From: Chengkuizengella sediminis
Lineage (GTDB): Bacteria > Bacillota > Bacilli > Paenibacillales > KCTC-33759
Length of the DNA stretch: 64,000 nucleotides
Direction of reading: 5' to 3'
Assembly (NCBI RefSeq): GCF_010078385.1
Contig: NZ_SIJC01000007.1
Span: 62,001-126,000, forward strand
A model generated the notes under the pieces. That model was not told the DNA's origin. It was given only the letters and a program-made list of their open reading frames with translations, and did no database searches. A program made the translations under genes and the position numbers. Of this stretch, positions 37,557 to 47,078 are shown piece after piece (within the stretch, counting starts at the first letter, position 1; the number at the start of each line of letters is the position of its first letter).

Positions 37557-38738
37557 ATGATGAAACTGTTTTTTAGACAGAAGTTATTTTGGGTCGGATT
37601 AGGTGGCACTATCATTGCTGTTTTTATATTCACGTTTGCTTTTATGGGTTCAACGGTGAATCCAACGCCAGAAGGACTTCCTATCGCAGTTGTCGTGCAG
37701 GATGAAGGGATGCAGCTCCCTAATGGAAGTAATATGAATTTTGGAGAATTATTAAAAGAAAAAATGAATGGAATTGATAACTCATCGGTTAAATGGTCAT
37801 TTCTCTATAATGTGGATAAAGCTACCCAAGAAATGAATGAGAAAAACTACTATGCAACCATAGTGTTACCTGAAAATTTCTCTCGTGATGTTTTTTCATT
37901 ATTATCCGAAAATGCCAACCAACCACAAGTGACTGTTTTTATTAATGAAGGAATGAATATGAGTGGAGCTACGATTTCATCTCAATTTACAAATGGAATT
38001 CTAACTACATTTAATCAACAAATACAAGATCAATTGTTTACACAGGTAGAGCAAGGTCCATTACAACTTACAGTTGATCAAGCAAAAGCATTAGCGCAGC
38101 CCATTCATATCATAACTGAAAAAGTAAACCCAGTTGGAACAAACTCAGCAAATGGGAATACACCAGCATTTTTTACACAAATTTTGTGGTTAACGACACT
38201 AATCAGTTCTATGATTCTGTATTTACTACTGAAGAAATTGAGTAATAAAACGACCTTTTTATCTGTATCTTCTCAACTAATCGGGGGAATTATATTTGTT
38301 ACTACGATTTCTGGACTCATTTTATGGATAACTGAAGGAGTATTAAATGTCAGTATTCCAAACAGTGGAGAAATGCTTATGTTGATGTTATTTACAGGGC
38401 TCTCATTTTTCTTTATTCAAAATGCCTTATTAAATTGGATGGGTTTTATAGCAGCCCCGCTTATAATACTCTTATTCTTTTTCTCTATGCCGATCTTAAC
38501 GATGGCCCCAGAGCTTTTACCTAATATTACACAAAATTGGCTGTATTCTTGGGTACCATTTAGATTTAGTGTAGAGGGATTTAAAGATCTATTATTTTTT
38601 GGAAAGTCCTCATTTGAAGTTGGAATTGGTACTTTAACTTGGATTGGTATAGGTAGCTTGTTTTTCATGTATTTATCTGTGGTGAAACCACAAAAAGGGG
38701 AGAAAGAAGAAAAACAGATAGATGGAGTAGAGGCATAG
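37557..38738 (+). CDS. DUF3533/YhgE-type membrane permease
   Basis: 393 residues. Architecture of ABC-2/YhgE-type proteins: one N-terminal membrane helix (about 10-32), a soluble extracytoplasmic domain (33-205, GLPIAVVVQDEGMQLPNG and YATIVLPENFSRDVFSL), then five C-terminal helices (about 210-230, 240-262, 272-330, 350-372). Related proteins take part in drug resistance or secretion. No ATPase gene is adjacent. TetR gene divergent upstream. RBS AAAGGAG. Function inferred from family only. Confidence 0.8.
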   Translation: MMKLFFRQKLFWVGLGGTIIAVFIFTFAFMGSTVNPTPEGLPIAVVVQDEGMQLPNGSNMNFGELLKEKMNGIDNSSVKWSFLYNVDKATQEMNEKNYYATIVLPENFSRDVFSLLSENANQPQVTVFINEGMNMSGATISSQFTNGILTTFNQQIQDQLFTQVEQGPLQLTVDQAKALAQPIHIITEKVNPVGTNSANGNTPAFFTQILWLTTLISSMILYLLLKKLSNKTTFLSVSSQLIGGIIFVTTISGLILWITEGVLNVSIPNSGEMLMLMLFTGLSFFFIQNALLNWMGFIAAPLIILLFFFSMPILTMAPELLPNITQNWLYSWVPFRFSVEGFKDLLFFGKSSFEVGIGTLTWIGIGSLFFMYLSVVKPQKGEKEEKQIDGVEA

Positions 38739-39114
38739 ACAGTTGATTCGAATCGATATATTTTCATTCAATTTTACTCATTAAACGAGCTAATCCGTAA
38801 GCAAGGGCGTCTTTGGTAACTAAGGAGTTTGAAGGAAGCTGAATCGCGGTTATTGGAATGAAACAAAGTGATGAGAAGATAAAAAATTAAAAAAACACCT
38901 AGAATGATTAATTTTCAAGAAAGTGATTGCTCTAAAAGTCTGAAATAGACGATAAGGCAATCCCTTTTTTCTTTGTATCCATTATGATTGGAAACATTTA
39001 CAGATACAGTACAACCCTGTAATATAATAAACTAAGAATATTCGTAGAGATTTTGATAAATTAGTGATTATTTTAGTTTTCTGAATCAACATAGATCCAA
39101 GGGGGTAGATAGTT
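38739..39114. other. Intergenic with possible minus-strand coding remnant
   Basis: 376 bp. On the minus strand 38886-38768 reads a plausible peptide end (ITAIQLPSNSLVTKDALAYG, then LARLMSKIE and a stop) without start codon or ribosome site, so at most a gene remnant. A terminator lies at 38921-38971. The Hen1 promoter region is not distinctive. Confidence 0.35.
38921..38971 (+). terminator. Terminator, related to the one at 49.2 kb
   Basis: AAGTGATTGC / GCAATCCCTT stem (one mismatch), then TTTTTT. The loop sequence TAAAAGTCTGAAATAGA resembles TAAAGGTCTTAAAACAGA in the terminator at 49198-49246. Confidence 0.7.
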
Positions 39115-40380
39115 ATGGCCATAGTCCAATTAAGTTCAACAAACCCGAACTTTTCATTTATGATCAAGAAAAATCCAAATTCAGGCATGCTGCTCAGATC
39201 CATTCGCAAGGGTAAAGCTTATGGCTGGTATTCTGATGAAGCTACATTTAATGTATATTTCAAGGATGCAGATAATGAAGTGTCCTTTAAACAAGATAAA
39301 AATGAGAACTTTGAATATTTGAATGTATCTCGATACAACAGTCCTTTATTTCCTTTAGCTGCGATTAATGAGTTTTTTAAAACGCCTTTGAAAACATTGG
39401 ATGAACGAGATGAGGAAGGCTACGAGCATTCATTATTCATGAATATGGTACATATCGAAAGAATTAGATATATCGATTTTTTTAGTAAACATATGAAGGA
39501 TTTTTCGTTTGATGCCGAGCCTCTTACACATAAAAGTTACGCTTTAACGATTTCTACTAAAAAGAGTTTATATCAGTTATTGCATGTTTCAAGTGTGTTG
39601 TGTTTGTTTTTATCTACGTTTGGAAATGAGTATCTTGATACATCTGATAGTTTATTAGAAAAATATATTCAGAGCATCAATGTCATCGATGCACCATTTT
39701 ATATACGAAGTTTATTCGTTAGAAACTTCCTATCTTCTAAAAATAGATTTAATAAATATAAAGCAGCGTTGGAAAATACAAACCGTTACGACATTCAGTT
39801 TGATTTTGGAGGTACTGCTTTTCAGCGGAGAAACTATATTGCAAACTCCTTGCCTTTTGACAAATCAATATTGGATATTGGGTGTGGGGAAGGTTTTTAT
39901 GCTTTTCCATTTTCTAAAAAAATTGAAGAAAGCTATTATGCTATTGATATAGACAAAGATCTTCTTCGAGATGTGAACCTGAAAGCCAGAGCCAAAGAAA
40001 TTGATAATATTGTAACTTTTCATTCTATGGATCACTTCTTAGAAGGGTATGAGGGAGAGCAAGTAGATATTATCCTAACCGAAGTGATTGAGCATATGAG
40101 TGAGGATGAGGCTAAAAAGTTTATCCTTCAAATTGTACAACATGTTAACTTTGACAACTTTATTATTACAACGCCGAATTTTGATTTTAACCAGTATTAC
40201 GAAATTAACAATTTTAGGCATGACGATCACAAATGGGAAATGGGTCGGGAACAATTTAGACAATGGTTTATAGATGTGACGAAGGAATTAAACCTAGACT
40301 ATGAATTTGTAGCTGTAGGTGATGGAGTGAATAACATTCAAACAACACAAGGTGTCATTTTAAGGAATAAGGGGGCGTAA
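39115..40380 (+). CDS. hen1: Bacterial Hen1, 3'-terminal RNA ribose 2'-O-methyltransferase
   Basis: 421 residues. Adds a 2'-O-methyl group to the 3' end of cleaved RNA before ligation, protecting the repaired site from renewed cutting. The N-terminal half (1-240) is the bacterial Hen1 domain that partners Pnkp. The C-terminal SAM methyltransferase shows ILDIGCGEGFYAFPF (Asp254), and the metal site EVIEH (Glu323, Glu326, His327) with His369/His372 in FRHDDHKWE, as expected for Mn-dependent Hen1. RBS AAGGGGG. The stop is 2 bp before pnkp. Confidence 0.95.
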   Translation: MAIVQLSSTNPNFSFMIKKNPNSGMLLRSIRKGKAYGWYSDEATFNVYFKDADNEVSFKQDKNENFEYLNVSRYNSPLFPLAAINEFFKTPLKTLDERDEEGYEHSLFMNMVHIERIRYIDFFSKHMKDFSFDAEPLTHKSYALTISTKKSLYQLLHVSSVLCLFLSTFGNEYLDTSDSLLEKYIQSINVIDAPFYIRSLFVRNFLSSKNRFNKYKAALENTNRYDIQFDFGGTAFQRRNYIANSLPFDKSILDIGCGEGFYAFPFSKKIEESYYAIDIDKDLLRDVNLKARAKEIDNIVTFHSMDHFLEGYEGEQVDIILTEVIEHMSEDEAKKFILQIVQHVNFDNFIITTPNFDFNQYYEINNFRHDDHKWEMGREQFRQWFIDVTKELNLDYEFVAVGDGVNNIQTTQGVILRNKGA

Positions 40381-40382
40381 CG

Positions 40383-42968
40383 ATGCAGATACAAACAAAA
40401 ATGCATACGATCTTCATGCTGATCGGTTCAACGGAGTGTGGTAAAACCACTTTTGCTAACGAGGTTTTAATCCCCCAGTTAAAGTTTGAGGATGAATCGA
40501 AAAATGTGAAATCCAATATACAATACATTTCTTCAGATCGCATTCGACAAGAAGTGCTCGGTGTAGATTATGATAAATACGACCAACTTATGTTGGAGGC
40601 AAGTGATCAGTCTTTTCATTTATTGTTTGAAAAATTAAAAATGGTGACTTCATTTCCTATTAATGCGGAATTCGTAATAGTAGATACAACGGGGTTGACT
40701 GAGGATTTTAGAGCAAAGGTTAAAAGTGTTGCGCATGAAAATAACTACAACTTAGAAGTGATCCTATTCGATTATAAAAAAAGAGAAGATTATTACGCTT
40801 CAGAACGTTCCAAGAAATTAATCTCAAATCACATCAATCGATTAAAACGAGATGTACTTGGTTCACTGGCGAGAGAAGGATACTCTAAAATTCATAAAGT
40901 ACGTGGAAAAGATTTTTACTCGATCACTGAGGGGAAAGCAAATTCTGATTATACCGTTGTGATTGAGGATCAGGATGAATATTTTCAAACGATATTACCG
41001 CAGGATCAAAGGGTGATTATTGTTGGGGATGTACATGAATGTGTTCATGAGCTAAAAAGTTTATTGCAGGATCATGGGTTCTCCATACAAGCAAATAAGA
41101 TTACAGTTCCTGATAAGTTAAAAGATACAAAAATCCTTCTAGTTGGGGACTGGATCGACAAAGGAAAACAAACGAAAGAAATCATTGAATTTTTATATGA
41201 AAATCAAACGCACTTTTTATTTGTGTTGGGTAATCATGAGAATTTTGTTTATAAGTACATTCGAGGGGAAATTAAAGGAGTTGATCAAGAACTTCTTCAC
41301 ACTTACTTTGATTCAACTAATGTTTTGTTTAAAGATGAAATTTTGCTAGAAAAGTTTAATGAACTAGTTTCTATTTCCAAACCATTTTATAAATTCATAG
41401 GTATGAATGGGTCTTCTTTTGTTGTCACACATGCACCTTGTAAAAACAAATACATTGGAAAATTAGATGCAAACTCTATTCGCCACCAACGTAATTTCAG
41501 AATCAACCGAGATGAATCATTAGAGGAACAGCTAGCCTTTTTACAAGAAGAAGCAGTGAGTAATTATCCTTATCATGTGTTTGGGCATGTTGCAGCAAAA
41601 CAAGCGTTTCGTATTAAAAATAAAATTCATATTGATACAGGAAGTGCACACGGAAATGCGCTAACATCTGTAAGTATCTCCTTTAGACCGTTTATAAAAT
41701 CACATCAATCCAAGCAGGCGGTTCTCAAGGACGACCTTCCAATATTGTTTAAACGTGAAAGAAAAGTATCCATTCAAGATTTGGAAAAAGAAGAAACTCG
41801 CAGATTGTTTTACTGCTCTCGCAACAAAATTAATTTTATATCAGGAACGATGTCTCCTGCTGACAAAGATGAAGTAGAGCATAATCTCGAATCATTAAAA
41901 TCTGGATTGAATTATTTTGCAGAAAAAGGGATGGAGAAGCTAGTGCTTCAGCCTAAATATATGGGATCAAGATGTAATATCTATTTGCATAAGGATCTTG
42001 AACAGTGTTTCGCAGTGAGTCGTAATGGTTATAAAATAAAGCAGATTGAGTTAACGGAAGTTTATCAACAATTGTTAAACAAATTCATTGGATATATGGA
42101 AGAAAATAAAATTGAAATGCTCATTTTGGATGGAGAATTACTACCGTGGAGAGCGCTAGGTGATGGATTGATTGAGAGGCAGTTCAAACCGATTGAGAAA
42201 GCTTTAGAAACGGAGTTTGATTTTTTAAGAAAAAATGGGTTTGAGGGTGCACTTGAGAAATTAAAAGAAAATTACAAGGAAAGTGGTTTTGAAAAGGACC
42301 AGTTTCACATTGGTAAAAAGGAATTGAATCAGAAATATGGTGCAAGCATCTATCAAAACTATAAAAATGTAACTGAAGTTATGAAATCATATGTTTCATT
42401 GGAAGAGCATGAAGCAGATTATGTAAATTACAAAGAGCAGCTTGAATTATATGCCCAAGAAGAAGATCTGCAGTATAAACCTTTTGCATTGTTAAAAGTG
42501 GTATACGAAAATGGAAAAGAAGAAATACCTGATTGGGTCACTTCGGAAATGTATCGTTTCCTATCAGATGATGAGTTCATCACCATTGATTTAACTGAGC
42601 CTGAAAGTTACGAAATAGCGGAACAGTTTTTCTCTAAGTTAACTGCCCAAAATGGGATGGAGGGTGTTGTAATCAAACCTGAAGTGGTAGAAAAAAATGT
42701 AGTCCCTTACATGAAAGTTAGAAATCCAAATTACTTATCTATCATTTACGGTTACGATTATCGTTTTCCACATAAATACAATAAGTTAATGAAACAAAAG
42801 AGGATTCATAAAAAGCTTCGTACTTCTTTAAATGAATATCACTTAGGAAATAAAATGTTAAATGTCGGTTATGATGAAATAAAACCTGACAATGAAACTT
42901 ATAAGGAAGTAGTAGCCAACCTATTGTTTGAGGTTGCGGGAGAAAAAGAAATTGATCCTAGGCTGTAG
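40383..42968 (+). CDS. pnkp: Polynucleotide kinase-phosphatase-ligase (Pnkp), RNA repair
   Basis: 861 residues, three domains in one chain. (1) 5'-kinase, residues 1-170, P-loop GSTECGKTT with Lys21. (2) 2',3'-phosphatase of the metallophosphoesterase type, about 200-440: VGDVHE, VGDWIDKG, LGNHEN, VTHAP and FGHVAAKQ. (3) adenylyltransferase/ligase, about 450-861, motif I PKYMGSRC with the nucleotidyl Lys525, later LILDGELLPW and GMEGVVIKP. All catalytic motifs are intact. With Hen1 it forms a heterotetramer that heals, methylates and seals tRNAs cut by ribotoxins. Length matches the Clostridium thermocellum enzyme (870). Confidence 0.97.
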   Translation: MQIQTKMHTIFMLIGSTECGKTTFANEVLIPQLKFEDESKNVKSNIQYISSDRIRQEVLGVDYDKYDQLMLEASDQSFHLLFEKLKMVTSFPINAEFVIVDTTGLTEDFRAKVKSVAHENNYNLEVILFDYKKREDYYASERSKKLISNHINRLKRDVLGSLAREGYSKIHKVRGKDFYSITEGKANSDYTVVIEDQDEYFQTILPQDQRVIIVGDVHECVHELKSLLQDHGFSIQANKITVPDKLKDTKILLVGDWIDKGKQTKEIIEFLYENQTHFLFVLGNHENFVYKYIRGEIKGVDQELLHTYFDSTNVLFKDEILLEKFNELVSISKPFYKFIGMNGSSFVVTHAPCKNKYIGKLDANSIRHQRNFRINRDESLEEQLAFLQEEAVSNYPYHVFGHVAAKQAFRIKNKIHIDTGSAHGNALTSVSISFRPFIKSHQSKQAVLKDDLPILFKRERKVSIQDLEKEETRRLFYCSRNKINFISGTMSPADKDEVEHNLESLKSGLNYFAEKGMEKLVLQPKYMGSRCNIYLHKDLEQCFAVSRNGYKIKQIELTEVYQQLLNKFIGYMEENKIEMLILDGELLPWRALGDGLIERQFKPIEKALETEFDFLRKNGFEGALEKLKENYKESGFEKDQFHIGKKELNQKYGASIYQNYKNVTEVMKSYVSLEEHEADYVNYKEQLELYAQEEDLQYKPFALLKVVYENGKEEIPDWVTSEMYRFLSDDEFITIDLTEPESYEIAEQFFSKLTAQNGMEGVVIKPEVVEKNVVPYMKVRNPNYLSIIYGYDYRFPHKYNKLMKQKRIHKKLRTSLNEYHLGNKMLNVGYDEIKPDNETYKEVVANLLFEVAGEKEIDPRL

Positions 42969-43008
42969 TTTTGTTGATTCGTAAACAAATATTGAAGTAT
43001 ATTTATTT

Positions 43009-43042
43009 AACTAGAAGAGCATTCCTCTTCTAGTTTTTTTAT
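43009..43042 (+). terminator. Terminator of the hen1-pnkp operon
   Basis: 11-bp perfect stem AACTAGAAGAG / CTCTTCTAGTT with a 5-nt loop and a run of seven T. Confidence 0.93.
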
Positions 43043-43216
43043 AACATATGAATTAATCAGTTTTATAAATTCAATGCATCAAGAAAATCAACCTTTAATG
43101 TAGGATCGACAACATCTCTGAAAGGTTACTTATAAAGGATTTTCTTATAGAGATTACTTTTTACATAAGAGGGGTTTTAAGTTAATTTGTCGAATTAAAT
43201 TGAATTATGTAATTGA

Positions 43217-43507
43217 GGAACTTTAGAAAAAGGTTTAAATGACCTCATATGAAAGCTTGGTGACAAATTAAGTGTAGGTACAGTACATACTTTTCAAGGT
43301 GCTGAGAGAAGAATTATTATTATGTCTACAGTTTATGGCAATGAAGATGGTTGTTATTTTATAGATGTAAATAAAAGCATGTTAAATGTCGCTGTATCTC
43401 GTTCAAAGGATAGTTTTATAGTATTTGGAGATATCAATAGTTTCAAGAAGAATAAAAGCAGTGCAAGTGGATTATTAATGAATTACATCAGTAAAAATGC
43501 TGTTTAG
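43217..43507 (+). pseudogene. C-terminal remnant of an SF1 (AAA_12-type) helicase
   Basis: The frame reads GTLEKGLNDLI, a stop at 43250, then KLGDKLSVGTVHTFQGAERR to the stop at 43507. GTVHTFQGAE and LNVAVSRSKDSFIVFGD are helicase motifs V and VI of the UvrD/DNA2-like superfamily. Everything upstream, including the P-loop, is missing. A start at the internal ATG 43322 would leave only 61 residues without catalytic parts. Such helicases are frequent in defence islands. Confidence 0.8.
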
Positions 43508-43550
43508 AACTTAAGGTAAAGATTTTTAATTCATAGAGAGGATGAACAAG

Positions 43551-44435
43551 ATGGAGGATAAAAAGATTTGCCTCATCACAGGTGCTAATTCTGGAATAGG
43601 AAAGGCTGCGGCTATACAAATAGCCAAGAAAGGCTATCATGTGATTCTTGCTTGCAGGAATCAAACAAGAGGGGAAAAAGCGCTACAGGATGTAAAAACA
43701 GTAAGCAGCAGTGAATCGGTTGAACTAATGCTTGTAGATATGTCATTAAAATCTTCTATTAAAGATATGGTTAAAAAATATCGTGCAAAATACAATAAAT
43801 TAGATATACTTATTAATAACGCAGCATTTTTTGATATTAGTCAAAAAGAAGTCAAGTTAACAAATGAAGGTATAGAAAGTGTATGGGCAACCAATCACTT
43901 AGGACCGGTACTATTAACACAACTTCTGCTAGAACCTCTCGAACTCAGTCCTCAAGGTCGTGTCATTACTATTTCTTCAAAAGGTTTGATTGTTCATCCT
44001 TTTATACAAGTTCAACTTGAAGATCCAGAATTTCGCACTCGCAAATTTAATGTTTCCAAAGCATATTACCAATCTAAAATTGCACAAGTCACGTACACCT
44101 ATTGGCTTGCCAAGAAATTAGAAAATACCAAAATAACAGTAAATTGTGTTCGTGTAACAAATGTAAAGCTGGATATCAGCCGCTATCCTAATCTTTCAAG
44201 TCTTGCTAGATTTGCCTACTCTCTAAAAAGCAAGAGTTCTTTATCACCTGAAGAAATGGCAAAAACATATACTTATTTAGCAACTTCTGATGAAGTGAGT
44301 AGAGTGACTGGAAAATATTTTGATGAAAAAAATCAAATGGTTAGTTCTTCAAAATATAGCCATAACTTCGAGAATGTGAATAAGGTAATGGATTTAACTA
44401 TGAAGTACTTGGAGACTTCATTGGTTGTTCAATAA
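43551..44435 (+). CDS. Classical short-chain dehydrogenase/reductase
   Basis: 294 residues from the ATG at 43551, 8 bp after GAGAGG. An ATG 9 bp earlier overlaps that site. Rossmann loop TGANSGIG (residues 9-16), ILINNAA, catalytic Ser in VITISSKG and YYQSK (YxxxK). The retinol-dehydrogenase-like length and the Arg after the second strand (ACRNQTRGEKA) suggest NADPH preference. Substrate unknown. Not clearly linked to a neighbour. Confidence 0.88.
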   Translation: MEDKKICLITGANSGIGKAAAIQIAKKGYHVILACRNQTRGEKALQDVKTVSSSESVELMLVDMSLKSSIKDMVKKYRAKYNKLDILINNAAFFDISQKEVKLTNEGIESVWATNHLGPVLLTQLLLEPLELSPQGRVITISSKGLIVHPFIQVQLEDPEFRTRKFNVSKAYYQSKIAQVTYTYWLAKKLENTKITVNCVRVTNVKLDISRYPNLSSLARFAYSLKSKSSLSPEEMAKTYTYLATSDEVSRVTGKYFDEKNQMVSSSKYSHNFENVNKVMDLTMKYLETSLVVQ

Positions 44436-44473
44436 GATAATAACAAAAAATTCCATTAAGTAGTTGACAGAAA

Positions 44474-44498
44474 AGCACCTATAGGGTGCTATTTTTTT
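44474..44498 (+). terminator. Terminator after the SDR gene
   Basis: AGCACC / GGTGCT stem with a 5-nt loop, then ATTTTTTT. Confidence 0.88.
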
Positions 44499-44572
44499 CG
44501 AATCGAAAAGATATGTTAAGTAATATGCCATCAAATATTTTTGTAAACCCTACCATTTTCCAAAATTTACAC

Positions 44573-44627
44573 TTGTTATAAATATGAATCACATTGTATA
44601 ATTGTACGATGTCATGTTTCGTGACAT
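44573..44627 (+). promoter_or_regulatory. Promoter and palindromic operator of protease gene 1
   Basis: TTGTTA (44573-44578), 18 bp, TATAAT (44597-44602). The palindrome ATGTCATGTTTCGTGACAT (44609-44627, 8-bp arms with one mismatch) sits over the expected transcription start, suggesting repression or a 5' UTR hairpin. No such element precedes protease gene 2. Confidence 0.55.
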
Positions 44628-44665
44628 AAAAAAGAAATACATACAACATGAGAGGGGAAATAAGT

Positions 44666-46738
44666 GTGAGGAAAAAAGTGATTTCAGCAATTTCAACTGC
44701 AATTTTGTCAGCATCATTGATTGTTCCGTCGTTTTCAGGAGTACAAGTTTCAGCAGCACCCCCAAGTGTAAATACAGAGAGATATGGGGATGTATTAGAT
44801 ATTGGCTCTGAATTAAGACAGCAATCTGAAGATTTAAATTTTCTACAAAGTGCAGAAGAAAAACTGATAGAACAAGCAGTAATTATTGCGGAAAATGAGG
44901 AAATGTCAAGTTCTGATAGTGATTCGGAAAGCAATTTCACATTTGATGGAGGAACAAAATACTTTTTAAACAGAGATCTAAGTTTGAAAACATTTACATT
45001 AAGAAGTGTTGGCAATAATGTAGAAATATGGGTTGCTGATGATCTCTCATTCCCTGAGGGAGATAGTCGACCTGCTCATGTGGTAACACAAGAACAAGCA
45101 GATCAAATGAGAGATGAGTTTGAAGATAACATTTATCCTAAAGTAGTCGACTTCTTTGGTGCACCTGATACGCTTACAGGTCAGGATGCAGTGTTGCCCG
45201 GTCTTTTAGATCTTCCAGAAGACTATTATCTATCTGAAGAAGGGAAAAATATTATTCTAGTAGATAACATTATTGATGATCAATACAATGATCCTTCCTA
45301 TCCGTTTTTCGTAGCTGGATTTTTCTGGTCAACTTATGAAACTTATATAGACCGTAATATTATCTCTATTGATTCTGTCGATTGGGATACTAGATTAGAA
45401 AGCACATTTTTTGGAACTGTTGCTCATGAATACCAGCATCTTATTCATAGTGATAAAGATGGTGATGAAACAAACTGGATTAATGAAGGAATGTCCGATT
45501 TTGCAGAATATATCGTAGGATATGGGCACCCAATGGGTCATGTAAACTATTTCCTTGATCACCCAGAAAATTCACTTGTGGAATGGGATGAGTATTATGC
45601 AAGTGGAGACCCTGAAACGTTAGCAGATTATGGTCAAGCCTATTTGTTACAACTCTACTTGAGTGAGCAATTTGGTAAGGAGTTTACACAAGCATTACTT
45701 AATGATGAAGCAAACGGAATTGAAAGCGTGAATAATCAATTAAATTCATTTGATACAGGGATTGATTTTGGTGAATTATTCAAAAACTTTAGCACAGCTG
45801 TAGCCATCGATAGTAATACACCTGGAGATGGAATATATGAATTTGAAAGCATTGATTTAAAAATTAATTTTGAATCTGCTGCTGAATTTGAAAAGGATGG
45901 AGTTCCGGCATGGGGAGCTAATTATAAAGTGATTGAGTTGGATGATAAAATACGTTCAATTAACTTTGATGGTGTTAATTTCCTTCCTCAGAAATGGTTA
46001 TCTGTTGCAGATCCATTAGGTTCTGACAATGAAGTATTGTGGGCTAACGATGGAGACGAAATTGATAACAGTATTATCATCACAGCCGATCTTACAGGTG
46101 TAGATGAAGCGACATTAACATTCGATAATTTCATTGATATTGAAGAGCAATGGGATTTCGGTGTAGTTCAAGTATCTGTAGATGAAGGTGCAACTTGGAC
46201 TAATTTAGCCAATGAAAATACACGTTCCGATGTTGTAGAAGAAGGTTACCCGGCAATTAAAGAAAACCTACCTGGATTTACTGGTCATTATACAGATTGG
46301 CAGCAAGAAACATTTGATTTATCTGCATATGCAGGACAAGAGATTTGGGTATCATTCCGTTATTTAACTGATTGGGGTTACAATGATACAGGTTGGTATG
46401 TAGATAACATCTCAATTCCAGAAATCGGATTTACTCAAGATGGAAGTTCTTTAGATGGATTATATTCATTAAATGAACTAAACAGTGAATACGTAGAGTA
46501 TGCTGTAACGTTTATCAACGAAAGTAATGTAGGTAAAAATGGAAAGAACACTAAATATAAAGTCGTAGATGTAGATCCTTTTAACGTGACAGAAGAAGAT
46601 GCACTTGAATTACGTCAATTATTTAATAATGGTACGAACTATATGATTATCTGGTATGCTCCAACAGGTGGAGAAAAAGGTGCAGTAGACTTCACTTATG
46701 AAATTACTACTAAAAGTGAAGAAAAAGTAAAAAAATAA
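44666..46738 (+). CDS. Secreted zinc metalloprotease, immune inhibitor A-like (copy 1)
   Basis: 690 residues from the GTG at 44666, 7 bp after AGAGGGGA. An ATG 18 bp upstream lies on the wrong side of that site. Signal peptide MRKKVISAISTAILSASLIV with cleavage near VSA-A. The zinc site is HEYQH (His254-His258), followed by NWINEGMSDFAEY with the third ligand candidate Glu. The C-terminal third (DFGVVQVSVDEGATWTNL, WVSFRYLTDWGYNDTGWYVD) is the MAM/VEG-like domain of M6 peptidases. A weak pro-segment is rich in Glu/Ser (residues 65-95). Likely an exoprotease for nutrition or virulence. Paralogue directly downstream. Confidence 0.88.
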   Translation: MRKKVISAISTAILSASLIVPSFSGVQVSAAPPSVNTERYGDVLDIGSELRQQSEDLNFLQSAEEKLIEQAVIIAENEEMSSSDSDSESNFTFDGGTKYFLNRDLSLKTFTLRSVGNNVEIWVADDLSFPEGDSRPAHVVTQEQADQMRDEFEDNIYPKVVDFFGAPDTLTGQDAVLPGLLDLPEDYYLSEEGKNIILVDNIIDDQYNDPSYPFFVAGFFWSTYETYIDRNIISIDSVDWDTRLESTFFGTVAHEYQHLIHSDKDGDETNWINEGMSDFAEYIVGYGHPMGHVNYFLDHPENSLVEWDEYYASGDPETLADYGQAYLLQLYLSEQFGKEFTQALLNDEANGIESVNNQLNSFDTGIDFGELFKNFSTAVAIDSNTPGDGIYEFESIDLKINFESAAEFEKDGVPAWGANYKVIELDDKIRSINFDGVNFLPQKWLSVADPLGSDNEVLWANDGDEIDNSIIITADLTGVDEATLTFDNFIDIEEQWDFGVVQVSVDEGATWTNLANENTRSDVVEEGYPAIKENLPGFTGHYTDWQQETFDLSAYAGQEIWVSFRYLTDWGYNDTGWYVDNISIPEIGFTQDGSSLDGLYSLNELNSEYVEYAVTFINESNVGKNGKNTKYKVVDVDPFNVTEEDALELRQLFNNGTNYMIIWYAPTGGEKGAVDFTYEITTKSEEKVKK

Positions 46739-46755
46739 TAGAAGTTGAATAAAGT

Positions 46756-46784
46756 AGGGGCTGTCATTAGGCAGCCCTCTTTTA
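46756..46784 (+). terminator. Terminator after protease 1
   Basis: GGGCTG / CAGCCC stem and a TCTTTT tail. Confidence 0.8.
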
Positions 46785-46837
46785 ATATTTTCAAAAAATA
46801 AAAATCTTTTTGTCAGATGTTGGAGGATTATTTGGGA

Positions 46838-46896
46838 TGTAATATTTTAGTATATAGTTCCTTTTAACTATTAATATAATATACTAAAATATTACA
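46838..46896. promoter_or_regulatory. Long palindrome between the protease genes
   Basis: 18-bp perfect inverted repeat (TGTAATATTTTAGTATAT at 46838-46855 and its complement at 46879-46896) around a 23-nt centre that itself contains AGTT/AACT. It lies about 180 bp upstream of protease 2, in very AT-rich DNA. There is no T-run on either side, so it is more likely a regulator site or small repeat than a terminator. Confidence 0.6.
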
Positions 46897-47078
46897 AATA
46901 TAATAATATATTATATTTTTCGACAAAAGTTCTTAAAATACACCCGATAATACCTACAAATTTCGACACAATAACGATATTAAGGTATGTATACTGAATA
47001 TAAACAAGCCTTAATCTGATTTTAGAGATTGTCATATGGAAGGTCTTGTAAATACATATGCATGAGAGGAGAAAAATG

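Noticed and set aside
38768-38886. Minus-strand coding stretch ending ALAYGLARLMSKIE
   Set aside because: No start codon, no ribosome site and an upstream stop; kept only as a possible remnant inside the intergenic entry.
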